This document shows, piece after piece, positions 25,765-33,898 of a stretch of DNA of 64,000 nt. The first letter of the stretch is position 1. Every line of letters begins with the position of its first letter. This DNA comes from CAZWBR01 sp964404205 (GTDB lineage: Bacteria > Bacteroidota > Bacteroidia > Bacteroidales > Prolixibacteraceae). The stretch is taken from contig CAYOJD010000002.1 in assembly GCA_964404205.1 (NCBI GenBank), positions 1-64,000 on the forward strand, read 5' to 3'. The notes under the pieces were generated by a model that did no database searches, was not told the origin of the DNA, and was given only the letters and a program-made list of their open reading frames with translations. A program made the position numbers and the translations under genes.

Positions 25765-25859
25765 GGACAAATATGCAGCTGGACAAATGCATTTCAAATA
25801 ATCGGCAATCTTTTCAATGTCATCTGGAGGACAAATATGCAGCTGGACAAATGCATTTC
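25765..25859. repeat. Two 31-bp direct repeats, 64-bp period
   Basis: A 31-bp unit begins GGACAAATATGCAGC and ends AAATGCATTTC. Copies lie at 25765-25795 and 25829-25859 and appear identical. Each unit contains an internal near-repeat (GGACAAATATGCA and GGACAAATGCA), so the core GGACAAAT occurs four times. The repeat lies in the 288-base gap between the divergent sirtuin and XRE-cupin genes, about 100 bases before the -7 box of the latter. Confidence 0.85.
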
Positions 25860-25955
25860 CCGGCCTAATTATTGTTCTGAAAAGCAGCATTTAACCAAAA
25901 CAAATAATTTTTTAGCAAAAAGACAACTGTCGTGAACATCTAAAACAAAAAGATT

Positions 25956-25963
25956 TATTTTTG
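25956..25963 (+). promoter_or_regulatory. Candidate -7 box of the XRE-cupin gene
   Basis: TATTTTTG matches TAnnTTTG and lies 28 bases before the ATG. No strong TTTG -33 box is visible at 19-21 bases upstream. Confidence 0.45.
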
Positions 25964-25991
25964 CGACAAACCGAACGAAAAATCAGCAATT

Positions 25992-26567
25992 ATGAGTGAA
26001 ACTTTAAATGTTGGCCAGAAAATCGGAACCATCAGGCAACAGAAGAGTATTGGAATCGACGAACTGGCTGAAAGGAGCGGACTCACCGCTGCCATGCTCG
26101 ACCAAATTGAAAACAGGGAGATTATCCCGTCGCTGGGACATTTGATTAAGGTGGCACGTGCCCTTGGTGTACGACTTGGCACCTTTCTCGACGACCTCGA
26201 AAGCCTCGGGCCGGTTGTCAGCCGAAAAGAGGAGGTAAAAGCGGGTACCAGTTTTTCTACCCAAAACAGCCATTCGAGCGAGAACCTGATGTTCCATTCG
26301 CTGGCAGGCGATAAATCGGGGCGCCACATGGAACCCTTTATCATCGATATCCAACCGGTTTCGCCTCCTTACACCGGGCAATCGTCTCACGAAGGCGAAG
26401 AATTTATCTACGTCCTTTCGGGCAAAATCGAAATTACCTATGGCAAGGCGAACTATAAGTTGGCCGAAGGCGACTCCATCTATTACGATTCGGTAGTCGA
26501 TCACCATGTCCATGCTGCTGGTGATGCCCCGGCGCGAATTCTGGCCGTTGTCTATGCCCCGTTCTAA
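25992..26567 (+). CDS. XRE-family helix-turn-helix/cupin regulator
   Basis: 191 residues. The N-terminal 65 residues are an XRE-type helix-turn-helix (VGQKIGTIRQQKSIGIDEL, AERSGLTAAMLDQIENREII, PSLGHLIKVARALGVRLG). The C-terminal domain (about 110-190) is a cupin barrel: HEGEEFIYVLSGKIEITYG with the metal-binding pattern, then EGDSIYYDSVVDHHVHAAG. Such two-domain regulators sense a small molecule in the cupin and control an adjacent gene. The acyl-CoA ligase gene 160 bases downstream on the same strand is the probable target. XRE-cupin plus AMP-ligase pairs occur in other Bacteroidota, as far as I know. Confidence 0.9.
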   Translation: MSETLNVGQKIGTIRQQKSIGIDELAERSGLTAAMLDQIENREIIPSLGHLIKVARALGVRLGTFLDDLESLGPVVSRKEEVKAGTSFSTQNSHSSENLMFHSLAGDKSGRHMEPFIIDIQPVSPPYTGQSSHEGEEFIYVLSGKIEITYGKANYKLAEGDSIYYDSVVDHHVHAAGDAPARILAVVYAPF

Positions 26568-26726
26568 GGATGCTCAATGGCCTTTTCATCGACATCGACA
26601 GTCGTTACACCTCGCTTTTACAGAGAACAAAAGCCATATATTGAACATGTTAACCACGCACGGCTACTTATAACCTTTCGTCTTCAATCTATCATCTGAT
26701 GTCTAACGTCTCGTTCAGTATCAACC

Positions 26727-28379
26727 ATGGAACTAATTGAAAAAACATTCGGGCAGTTTCTCGAACAATGGGCTACCCAAACTCCTGATAAGGATTTTAT
26801 CGTCTATCCCGACAGGGATTTACGGTTTACCTACAAAACCTTCAACCAACGGGTCGACAACCTGGCCAAAGCGCTTATCCATATCGGACTAAAGCCGGGC
26901 GATAAACTGGGTATATTTGCCAACAATGTGCCCGACTGGCTAACCTTTATGTTTGCTACAGCGAAAATCGGCGCCATTCTGGTAACGGTCAACACCAATT
27001 ACAAGACCCACGAGCTGGAGTATCTGGTCAAAAATTCCGACCTGAACACCCTCGCCCTGGTCAATGGCTGGCGCGACAGCGATTACGTGCAGATGGCCTA
27101 CGAACTGGTGCCCGAACTAAAAGAGAGCCAGCGTGGTTTCCTGAAAAGCGAGAAATTTCCTCATCTTAAAAACGTCATCTTTATTGGCCCTGAGAAACAC
27201 CGCGGGATGTTCAACACCCCTGAGTTAATTCTGATGGGCAGCCAGCTCGATGATAGTGAATTAAACCGGGTAAAAGCCACCGTCACCTGTCACGATGTGG
27301 TCAATATGCAATACACCTCGGGCACGACAGGATTCCCCAAAGGGGTAATGCTCACCCACCACAACATTCTAAACAATGGTCTGGCTACCGGACAATGTAT
27401 GAATTATACGGCCGACGACCGCCTCTGTGTATGTGTGCCGCTGTTCCACTGCTTCGGGTGTGTGCTGGCCCTTTGTGCCATTATTACCCACGGTGCTACT
27501 ATGGTGATGGTCGAGAACTTCGACCCGCTGGTGGTACTGGCCTCTGTCCAGAAGGAGCGATGCACCGCCCTTTACGGCGTTCCCACCATGTTTATTGCCG
27601 AGTTGCACCATCCCATGTTCAGCATGTTCGATCTCTCCTCGTTGCGTACCGGAATCATGGCCGGAGCCCCCTGCCCCATCGAGACAATGAACGAGGTGAT
27701 GACCAAAATGAATATGCACGAAATCATTATCGTTTACGGACTGACAGAATCGTCGCCCGGAATGACTGCCACCCGCACCACCGACCCGCCCCATATCCGC
27801 TCCACAACCGTAGGGAAAGCCTTCCCGGCCGTTGAAGTTAAGGTAGCCGACCCCGAGACCGGCGAAGAGCTGGCCCCCGGCCAGCAGGGCGAACTTTGTT
27901 GCCGTGGCTACAATGTGATGAAAGGGTACTACAAAAATCCTGAGGCTACAGCCAAAGCCATTGACAATGCCGGATGGCTCCACTCGGGCGATTTGGGTGT
28001 AATGGACGAAGAGGGCTACTTCAGGGTTACCGGACGAATCAAGGATATGATTATCCGCGGAGGCGAGAACGTCTACCCGCGCGAAATCGAAAACTTCCTC
28101 TACACCATGCCACAGATTCAGGCCGTAGAAGTAGCCGGTGTCCCCAGCCCCAAATATGGCGAAGAGGTAGGCGCTTTTATCAAACTGAAAGAGGGTGCCG
28201 AAGTGACCGAAGAGGATGTAAGGGATTTCTGCCGCGGCAAAATATCGCGCTACAAAATCCCGAAATATATCTTCTTTGTGAAAGAGTACCCGATGACCGC
28301 CAGCGGGAAAATCCAGAAATACAAACTCCGCGAAATGAGCCTCGAGTGGCTCCGCGAAAAAGGTATCGAGGTAGTATAA
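26727..28379 (+). CDS. AMP-forming acyl-CoA synthetase
   Basis: 550 residues. The ATP/AMP signature is MQYTSGTTGFPKGVMLTH (about residues 193-210). IVYGLTESSPG is the A5 motif, and SGDLGVMDEEGYFRVTGR with IKDMIIRGGENVYPREIE are A7/A8, followed by the catalytic lysine motif PMTASGKIQKYKL near the end. The overall layout is of the medium/long-chain fatty acid ligases (FadD/AlkK-like). It activates a carboxylic acid to its CoA thioester via an acyl-AMP; chain length is undetermined. It lies after the XRE-cupin regulator and is presumably controlled by it. Confidence 0.92.
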   Translation: MELIEKTFGQFLEQWATQTPDKDFIVYPDRDLRFTYKTFNQRVDNLAKALIHIGLKPGDKLGIFANNVPDWLTFMFATAKIGAILVTVNTNYKTHELEYLVKNSDLNTLALVNGWRDSDYVQMAYELVPELKESQRGFLKSEKFPHLKNVIFIGPEKHRGMFNTPELILMGSQLDDSELNRVKATVTCHDVVNMQYTSGTTGFPKGVMLTHHNILNNGLATGQCMNYTADDRLCVCVPLFHCFGCVLALCAIITHGATMVMVENFDPLVVLASVQKERCTALYGVPTMFIAELHHPMFSMFDLSSLRTGIMAGAPCPIETMNEVMTKMNMHEIIIVYGLTESSPGMTATRTTDPPHIRSTTVGKAFPAVEVKVADPETGEELAPGQQGELCCRGYNVMKGYYKNPEATAKAIDNAGWLHSGDLGVMDEEGYFRVTGRIKDMIIRGGENVYPREIENFLYTMPQIQAVEVAGVPSPKYGEEVGAFIKLKEGAEVTEEDVRDFCRGKISRYKIPKYIFFVKEYPMTASGKIQKYKLREMSLEWLREKGIEVV

Positions 28380-28472
28380 ACCCTATCGATAAAAACAGGA
28401 GACAGACCTTCGGCTATTCGAAAGCCGGAGGTTTGTTGTTTCATCAAAAACCAAATGGCAGACGTATTGAAT

Positions 28473-29252
28473 TTAGCGGGGCACACGCCATTCAAAAACT
28501 TCGGAAGGAGTGCCTAACGCCTCATTCCTGATGGTAATCCAATCGTGATAAGGCGCAACCGGATAAACCCTGACATACAACTTGTCATAACCCGCTGGAA
28601 CCAAAAATTGATTAACCCAATTGGTGATCCAAATAGTAAACCGATCGCCGGTAATGTAATGGATAATAATTGCCCCGTAATGAAGGAACAGATAGTTATC
28701 CTTCGACACATTGCTGTCGGTGCCAAAGTAAACAATGGCATTGTATTGAATCAATGGTGGACCGTTATAACGGAGAAATTTTCCTGAGCCGTAAAACCGT
28801 TCCCTATTATTGGGCGCAAGCCAGAGGCTATCGAGGGCCACGGTGAATCCGGGAACCTGATACATCATAAACGGATGAACATCCACGCTGTCATCCTCAT
28901 GAACCGTCAATTCGGGCGCAATATCGTACGACACAAACCCTTCCTTTTTGAGCGATACCTGAAAAACACCATAAGGCATGCGTGAAAAAAGCAACTCGCC
29001 GCGCCCGTCGGTGACCCCCTGATACTTTTCGTCCCCCCGGATTAGGCTCACCTCTACACCCGAATTGTCGGTCACCTCCCGCCAATTCTCATCATACAAC
29101 TTCACCTTTACCGTCGCATCGGGCAGCGGCTGCTCCTTCTCGCATCCGAAAAAAGAGAGGAAGACCAAGACGGGAAACAGCATCCGTAATATTCCTGCAA
29201 CAGACAGGCTCTGCTTCCCGGGAAAAAACAGGTGGCAAAAAAATCGATTCAT
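28473..29252 (-). CDS. Lipoprotein with carboxypeptidase-regulatory-like domain
   Basis: 259 residues. A lipobox at FLSFFGCEKE (residue 36) ends the signal peptide; an internal ATG (MLFPVLVFLSF, 29183) would give a more standard signal peptide and may be the true start. Residues about 45-115 form a beta-sandwich with DGRGELLFSRMPYGVFQVSL, as in CarboxypepD_reg-like domains. The remaining 140 residues contain the strand-rich ending and no family I recognise. Probably exported to the outer membrane or surface. No SusC/SusD gene is adjacent. Confidence 0.75.
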   Translation of the reverse strand: MNRFFCHLFFPGKQSLSVAGILRMLFPVLVFLSFFGCEKEQPLPDATVKVKLYDENWREVTDNSGVEVSLIRGDEKYQGVTDGRGELLFSRMPYGVFQVSLKKEGFVSYDIAPELTVHEDDSVDVHPFMMYQVPGFTVALDSLWLAPNNRERFYGSGKFLRYNGPPLIQYNAIVYFGTDSNVSKDNYLFLHYGAIIIHYITGDRFTIWITNWVNQFLVPAGYDKLYVRVYPVAPYHDWITIRNEALGTPSEVFEWRVPR

Positions 29253-29365
29253 AGCCGTTAGTTTTACGTAGTATAAACTGAACTTAATTCAGTTGGGTTG
29301 AAGATAGTCAAACAAATTGCTCATTACAAACCACATCAATCAAAAAGTATTTATCTTTACCACAC

Positions 29366-29480
29366 TAAAAAAGTTGGATGTTTACACGCAATCTGGATTT
29401 GGTGAAGTAAATAACCTCGGGCCTTCCAAAGCTTAGGTTATCCCTTTGTAAACCCGGCAATTCCCTGTCGGGGTTGTTTT
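29366..29480 (+). ncRNA. Candidate structured leader or small RNA before the methyltransferase gene
   Basis: Upstream of the gene at 29545 a hairpin pairs ATAACCT (29411-29417) with AGGTTAT (29435-29441). A second, terminator-like hairpin pairs AACCC-GGCA (29451-29459) with TGTC-G-GGGTT (29466-29475), followed by GTTTT. A weak -7-like box TATCTTTA (7 of 8) is at 29352-29359. The neighbour upstream is divergent, so a terminator here would only stop a transcript made in this gap, meaning an attenuator or small RNA. I do not recognise a known family. Confidence 0.3.
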
Positions 29481-29544
29481 CATTTCAAAATTTTAAGAAT
29501 AGGTTCTACCCTTTTATGGATCGAACCAACCAAAAACAAATAAC

Positions 29545-30318
29545 ATGAGTAACGAAAATAAATCCATCCACGATTTCGACTTTAACCTGATTTGCGAATA
29601 CTACGCAACCGTTGAGCGACAAGGGCCCGGCAGCCCCGAAATGACCATCAACGCGCTTAGCTTTATCGACAACCTTACCCACGATTCGCAAATTGCCGAT
29701 ATTGGCTGCGGAACAGGGGGGCAAACCATGGTGCTGGCCCAACACGCCCCGGGACAAATTACCGGAATCGATCTCTTTCCCACCTTTATCAATCTTTTTA
29801 ATGGACATGCCGAAAGGCTTCAGCTTCACCACCGGGTAAAAGGCATCGTCGGGACGATGGAAGCACTCCCGTTTCAACCCGAATCATTAGACCTGATTTG
29901 GAGCGAAGGGGCCATCTACAATATCGGCTTCGAACGCGGAATCAACGAATGGCACAACCTGCTCAAGCACGGTGGTTACCTGGCCGTAACCGAAGCTTCG
30001 TGGTTTACAACCGAACGTCCGGCCGAAATTGACCAATTCTGGCAGGAGGCCTATCCCGAAATCAATACCATTCCGGCAAAGGTGGCGCAGATGCAAGAAG
30101 CCGGCTATATTCCGGTGGCCACCTTTATCCTCCCCGAAACCTGTTGGGCCGACCATTTCTATGCCCCGCAGGTGGAAGCACAGCATAAGTTTCTGCAAAA
30201 GCATGCCGGCAACCCAACAGCCGAAGCGTTTATCGCCACCGAACGCCACATAGCCGATCTTTATGCCCGCTTTAAAGCCTACTACGGATATGTTTTCTAT
30301 ATCGGGAAGAAGATTTAG
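29545..30318 (+). CDS. Class I SAM-dependent methyltransferase
   Basis: 257 residues. Motif I is IADIGCGTGGQTMVLAQ (about residues 51-67), followed by ITGIDLFPTFINLF (motif II acidic residue), and ALPFQPESLDLIWSEGAIYNIGF (motif III region). The N-terminus SIHDFDFNLICEYYATVERQGPGS and a C-terminal FKAYYGYVFYIGKK match a family of UbiE/YcgJ-like methyltransferases in Bacteroidota. Methyl acceptor unknown. Monocistronic as far as can be seen. Confidence 0.88.
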   Translation: MSNENKSIHDFDFNLICEYYATVERQGPGSPEMTINALSFIDNLTHDSQIADIGCGTGGQTMVLAQHAPGQITGIDLFPTFINLFNGHAERLQLHHRVKGIVGTMEALPFQPESLDLIWSEGAIYNIGFERGINEWHNLLKHGGYLAVTEASWFTTERPAEIDQFWQEAYPEINTIPAKVAQMQEAGYIPVATFILPETCWADHFYAPQVEAQHKFLQKHAGNPTAEAFIATERHIADLYARFKAYYGYVFYIGKKI

Positions 30319-30478
30319 GTTGAAACTCTATCAAGGATTGCCCTTTTGAAGGGCAATCCACTTTCTTGTTGTATCACTTATCTGTCCCTCCCTCATCATC
30401 TGTCGATTATTACTCCAATTTGAACTTTTCTTGCCTTTTTTGCGTAATATTATCTGTCAATTATCAATTCCAGCTATC

Positions 30479-31978
30479 ATGACAAAAAATCGCACCTTTG
30501 GTCAAACCCGCCGGGAGTTTATCCAGACTACCGGAATGGTTGCTGCCGGCATAACCCTTGCTCCGCAGTTGCTCCAGGCTACCACACCGCCTGCTCCGCT
30601 CGCGCTGATGAAGCGCCGCTTTGGCCGTACCGGCTTCGAGGTCACTACCTTCGGTCTTGGCGGTCAGGCCTCTATCCAATGGACCCCCGAGGGCATCGAC
30701 CCGGTGGCCATTATCCTGAAAGCTTATCACATGGGGGTCAACTACTTCGACACTTCGAACTATTACGGCCCCAGCCAAACCCATTTCGGAACGGCCTTTC
30801 GCCAACTGGGATTGGCAGCCGGCCAACCCAATTATGATAAAACTAAACGGGAAGCCATATTTCTTACCTCTAAAACCGGACTTCGTTTTGCCAAAGGCGG
30901 AGACGACCGCAAGGAGGTACACGGCGGCACCAACGGTCCGGCCGGCTCCAAAACACTCGACGATGTGCGCCGTACCCTCACGCAGGTATTTGGCGACGGC
31001 AAAGGCTATTATCCGCCCGAAGCCTATCTCGATATGGTATTGATCCATACGCTGCACAGTATCGAAGAGGTCGATGCCGTGTACGAGGGATATCACCACC
31101 CCGACCCCAATGCCACTACCATCGGGGCACTGGCTGCCCTGCGCGATGTACGTGATGGCACCAATCGCACCGGCCTCAACCCCAAAAAGGAGAAACTGAT
31201 TCGCCATGTAGGCTTCTCCGGCCACTACAATGCCGCCGCCATGACGGAAATGATTCAACGCGACAGCGAAAACCTGCTCGACGGGATGCTGGTAGCCATC
31301 AATGCCAACGACAAGCTGAACTTTAATATGCAGCACAACGTGATACCGGTTGCCGCAGCAAAAGATATGGCCATTATTGCCATGAAGGTGTTTGCCGACG
31401 GTGCCATGTACACCAAAAAAGCTGAATGGTCGAACAAAAAAGAGCATGTGGTGCTACAGGTGAGCGACCCTGAGATGCCGGCCGAATATCTGGTACGCTA
31501 CTCCCTGACCACCCCGGGCATCCATACGGCCATAATCGGGATTGGAAAAATCAGTGATAATCCGGCCGAATGCCAGCTCACGCAGGATATTCTGGCCGCT
31601 CAGGTACGCCCCGAATCGATGACCATAGCCCAGCGCGAAGCTGTCGAACAGATGGCCGCCAAGGTGAAGGAAGGCAAAACCAACTATTTCCAATTGCCTT
31701 ATCAGGAGATAACCGCCCCGCGCGAAGCTACAGTGGCCCTGAAGGGAAAAGAGGCCATCGTATCGTGGCAGACCTCTTTTGCAGGCGATGCCCCGATAGC
31801 CCAATACGAAGTGTGGCGCGACGGCGAAAAGGTGGCTACCATTCCTTTTGCCCCGCAAACCTCCAAAACCCCCATCACCTTTGCCGATAAACTGGGAGGC
31901 AAAACACCCAAGCACTATCTGGTTAAAGCGCTCGACACCAAAAACCGCGAGGCGGCTACCCAACTGCTGACGGTATAA
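30479..31978 (+). CDS. Tat-exported aldo/keto reductase with C-terminal fibronectin-III-like domain
   Basis: 499 residues from the ATG at MTKNRTFGQT. The twin-arginine motif TRREFIQTTGMVAAGITLA (residues about 10-28) directs export in folded form. The AKR barrel spans about 45-395: FGRTGFEVTTFGLGG, VNYFDTSNYYG (catalytic Asp and Tyr), FLTSKTGLRF (Lys) and VLIHTLHS (His). The last about 90 residues (EATVALKGKEAIVSW ... PIAQYEVWRDGEKVATI) resemble a fibronectin type III domain. An in-frame TTG at 30431 would precede the Tat signal with an odd extension and was rejected. The periplasmic location of an NADPH-type fold is unusual. Confidence 0.88.
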   Translation: MTKNRTFGQTRREFIQTTGMVAAGITLAPQLLQATTPPAPLALMKRRFGRTGFEVTTFGLGGQASIQWTPEGIDPVAIILKAYHMGVNYFDTSNYYGPSQTHFGTAFRQLGLAAGQPNYDKTKREAIFLTSKTGLRFAKGGDDRKEVHGGTNGPAGSKTLDDVRRTLTQVFGDGKGYYPPEAYLDMVLIHTLHSIEEVDAVYEGYHHPDPNATTIGALAALRDVRDGTNRTGLNPKKEKLIRHVGFSGHYNAAAMTEMIQRDSENLLDGMLVAINANDKLNFNMQHNVIPVAAAKDMAIIAMKVFADGAMYTKKAEWSNKKEHVVLQVSDPEMPAEYLVRYSLTTPGIHTAIIGIGKISDNPAECQLTQDILAAQVRPESMTIAQREAVEQMAAKVKEGKTNYFQLPYQEITAPREATVALKGKEAIVSWQTSFAGDAPIAQYEVWRDGEKVATIPFAPQTSKTPITFADKLGGKTPKHYLVKALDTKNREAATQLLTV

Positions 31979-31997
31979 GTTGCTAAATATTGAACCC

Positions 31998-32038
31998 AAC
32001 ATAGAAATGGCAGCGATTCAGGCTGCCTTTTCTATGTT
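31998..32038 (+). terminator. Hairpin after the aldo/keto reductase gene
   Basis: A 17-bp stem with one T-T mismatch pairs 31998-32014 with 32022-32038 around a 7-base loop; it starts 20 bases after the stop codon. There is no clean T tract outside the stem, though the 3' arm contains CCTTTTC. Likely terminator or mRNA-end stabiliser. Confidence 0.6.
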
Positions 32039-32543
32039 CACGAACATCGCTGAATCAGATAGAGCGTGGCATAAAACGGCCGCAAAAGAGATCTGGTTTG
32101 TACCCCTATTCTTTTGGATATACAGGCTATTTCAGAAAGGCTTTCTGTGCTGTTTGTGTGCTCTATCTGTACTGTTGCTGTACTATAATAGCACAACAAC
32201 AATATTGTTACAATACGCTAACAATATTCTTAAAAAAGAGAAGCCAGCTCGTTGCAAAAGATTTACAGATGGGGGGAAGTGCCCCGGTCTCAATTTATGG
32301 CCACGTTAAAAATTGCCGGGCAATCGTTTCTGCCATTCTGTAGTGACTGATAACAAGGGCTCACCGGCTCTCTCCGTTGCCTTGCCCCTTGCCAAACAAC
32401 CGGTTGGTGGATGATTGGGGTCTATCTGTTTGGGAATTGCCCTGCGAGGTAATGCTGACCACCGGGGATTGAACAGCCGGCCCGATTTTTTGTTATGTTA
32501 CCGTTAACAGTTTCTTTGTAATGTAAAATAGCTGGAAATCTGC
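32039..32543. other. Long intergenic region with AACAATATT motifs
   Basis: About 500 bases without a supported gene. Visible structure: a palindrome AACAATATTGTT (32198-32209) and a second AACAATATT (32220-32228), 22 bases apart from start to start. A short plus-strand frame from 31980 to 32309 has no protein-like pattern. Nothing else is recognised. Confidence 0.4.
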
Positions 32544-32551
32544 TATTTTTG
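32544..32551 (+). promoter_or_regulatory. Candidate -7 box for the CNNM/CBS gene
   Basis: TATTTTTG matches TAnnTTTG and lies 16 bases before the ATG at 32568. A TTTG lies about 25 bases upstream, slightly too far for the standard spacing. Confidence 0.4.
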
Positions 32552-32567
32552 TGAAAATTTTTGTGGA

Positions 32568-33848
32568 ATGGAAATTCTGGTCATCAGTCTGCTGCTTTTA
32601 CTAAACGGCTTTTTTGCGATGTACGAGATTGCCCTGGTTTCATCCAGCAAGGCACGTCTTGAAACCCTGTCGGCCAAAGGAAACCACCGCGCCGACAGTG
32701 TCTTGAAGTTATTGGTGGAGCCGGAAAAAATACTCTCGACCATTCAGGTGGGCATTACCCTGATAGGCATTGTATCGGGAGCCTTTGGGGGAATAGCGCT
32801 GGCCGGCGATTTTCAACCTTACGTAGCGCAAGTTGCCCTCTTTCAGCCCTACGCCGAAAAAATTTCGGTGATTACCGTGGTCGCCATCATTACCTATTTC
32901 TCATTGATTATCGGGGAGTTGGTGCCTAAATCGATTGCACTGAACAACCCCGAAAAGATCTGCCTGATCTTTACACCGGTCATGCTCTTCTTTATCAAAA
33001 TGGCCTATCCGTTTGTGTGGTTACTCAGCATCTCGACCAAAGTGGCCAACAAAATACTGGGCATAAAAACCCACGACGAAAGGGCCATTACCGAGGAAGA
33101 GCTAAAGTTTCTGTTGAAACAGAGTTCGGAGCATGGCATTATCGACCAGCAGGAAACCCGGATGATACGGGATGTCTTTCGTTTTGCCGACAAGAAGGCC
33201 AACGAGTTGATGACCCAGCGGCGCGATGTGGTATACCTGTTGAAGGATTATACGAAAGCCGATATTTTAAACGTGATTACCGAGGAGCATTACAGCAAGT
33301 ACCTGCTTTGCGATACCAACCCCGAGGAGATTCTTGGCGTAGTAGCCGTAAAAGACATCATCACGCTTTTTGGCGACGAGGGCCATTTCTCGCTCGAAAG
33401 CATCGCCTCGCAGCCGGTTTTTATTCCTGAGAATATGCTGGCCAGCCGGGTACTCGAAACCTTTAAACAGGAAAAAACCAGCTATGGCGTGGTGATCAAC
33501 GAATATGGTTCGCTCGAAGGGATTATTACCCTGCACGATTTGACCGAAGCCATTCTGGGTGAAATTCCGGAAGAAGACGAAGAACCTGAAATGGGACTGG
33601 TTTACCGGCAGGATGGCTCTATTCTGGTGGACGGGTCGATGAATATCGATGATTTCTTCGACCAAATGAACCTGATTTACGGAGGGGAGTTCGACGATGA
33701 GGGGTTCAATACTTTGGGTGGGTTGGCGATGCACCTGCTCGATAAAATCCCTGCCGAAGGCGATAGTTTCCGGTACAAAGGGCTCAACTTCGAGGTGATG
33801 GACATGGACAGGAGCAGGGTCGACAAACTACTGGTTATGAAACTATAG
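32568..33848 (+). CDS. CNNM/CBS-domain membrane protein (HlyC/CorC-type hemolysin family)
   Basis: 426 residues. The N-terminal CNNM (DUF21) domain has about four membrane segments (residues 1-170), with LLLLNGFFAMYEIALVSSSKARLE at the start and GIVSGAFGGIALA. Two CBS motifs follow (about 200-325), with ITEEELKFLLKQSSEHGI and LEGIITLHDLTEAILGEIPEEDE. The C-terminal CorC_HlyC domain (about 340-425) contains DGSILVDGSMNIDDFF and AMHLLDKIPAEGDSF. The family includes magnesium/cobalt exporters and proteins of unknown role; despite the name it is not a haemolysin. Ended by a clear terminator. Confidence 0.93.
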   Translation: MEILVISLLLLLNGFFAMYEIALVSSSKARLETLSAKGNHRADSVLKLLVEPEKILSTIQVGITLIGIVSGAFGGIALAGDFQPYVAQVALFQPYAEKISVITVVAIITYFSLIIGELVPKSIALNNPEKICLIFTPVMLFFIKMAYPFVWLLSISTKVANKILGIKTHDERAITEEELKFLLKQSSEHGIIDQQETRMIRDVFRFADKKANELMTQRRDVVYLLKDYTKADILNVITEEHYSKYLLCDTNPEEILGVVAVKDIITLFGDEGHFSLESIASQPVFIPENMLASRVLETFKQEKTSYGVVINEYGSLEGIITLHDLTEAILGEIPEEDEEPEMGLVYRQDGSILVDGSMNIDDFFDQMNLIYGGEFDDEGFNTLGGLAMHLLDKIPAEGDSFRYKGLNFEVMDMDRSRVDKLLVMKL

Positions 33849-33878
33849 AAAAAGAGCAACCCGAAGGTTGCCCTTTTT
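33849..33878. terminator. Terminator between the CNNM/CBS gene and gltX
   Basis: AAAAAGAGCAACC (33849-33861) pairs with GGTTGCCCTTTTT (33866-33878) with one mismatch and a CGAA tetraloop. A and T tracts on both sides allow action in both directions for the two convergent genes. Confidence 0.85.
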
Positions 33879-33898
33879 CATAACAGGATTATATCGTT

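Noticed and set aside
25765..25859. The repeats as a CRISPR array
   Set aside because: Only two copies, with internal sub-repeats, and no cas genes in the window.
30464..31447. A 327-codon minus-strand frame inside the aldo/keto reductase gene
   Set aside because: Shadow of the real gene; the plus-strand product has clear AKR motifs and a Tat signal.
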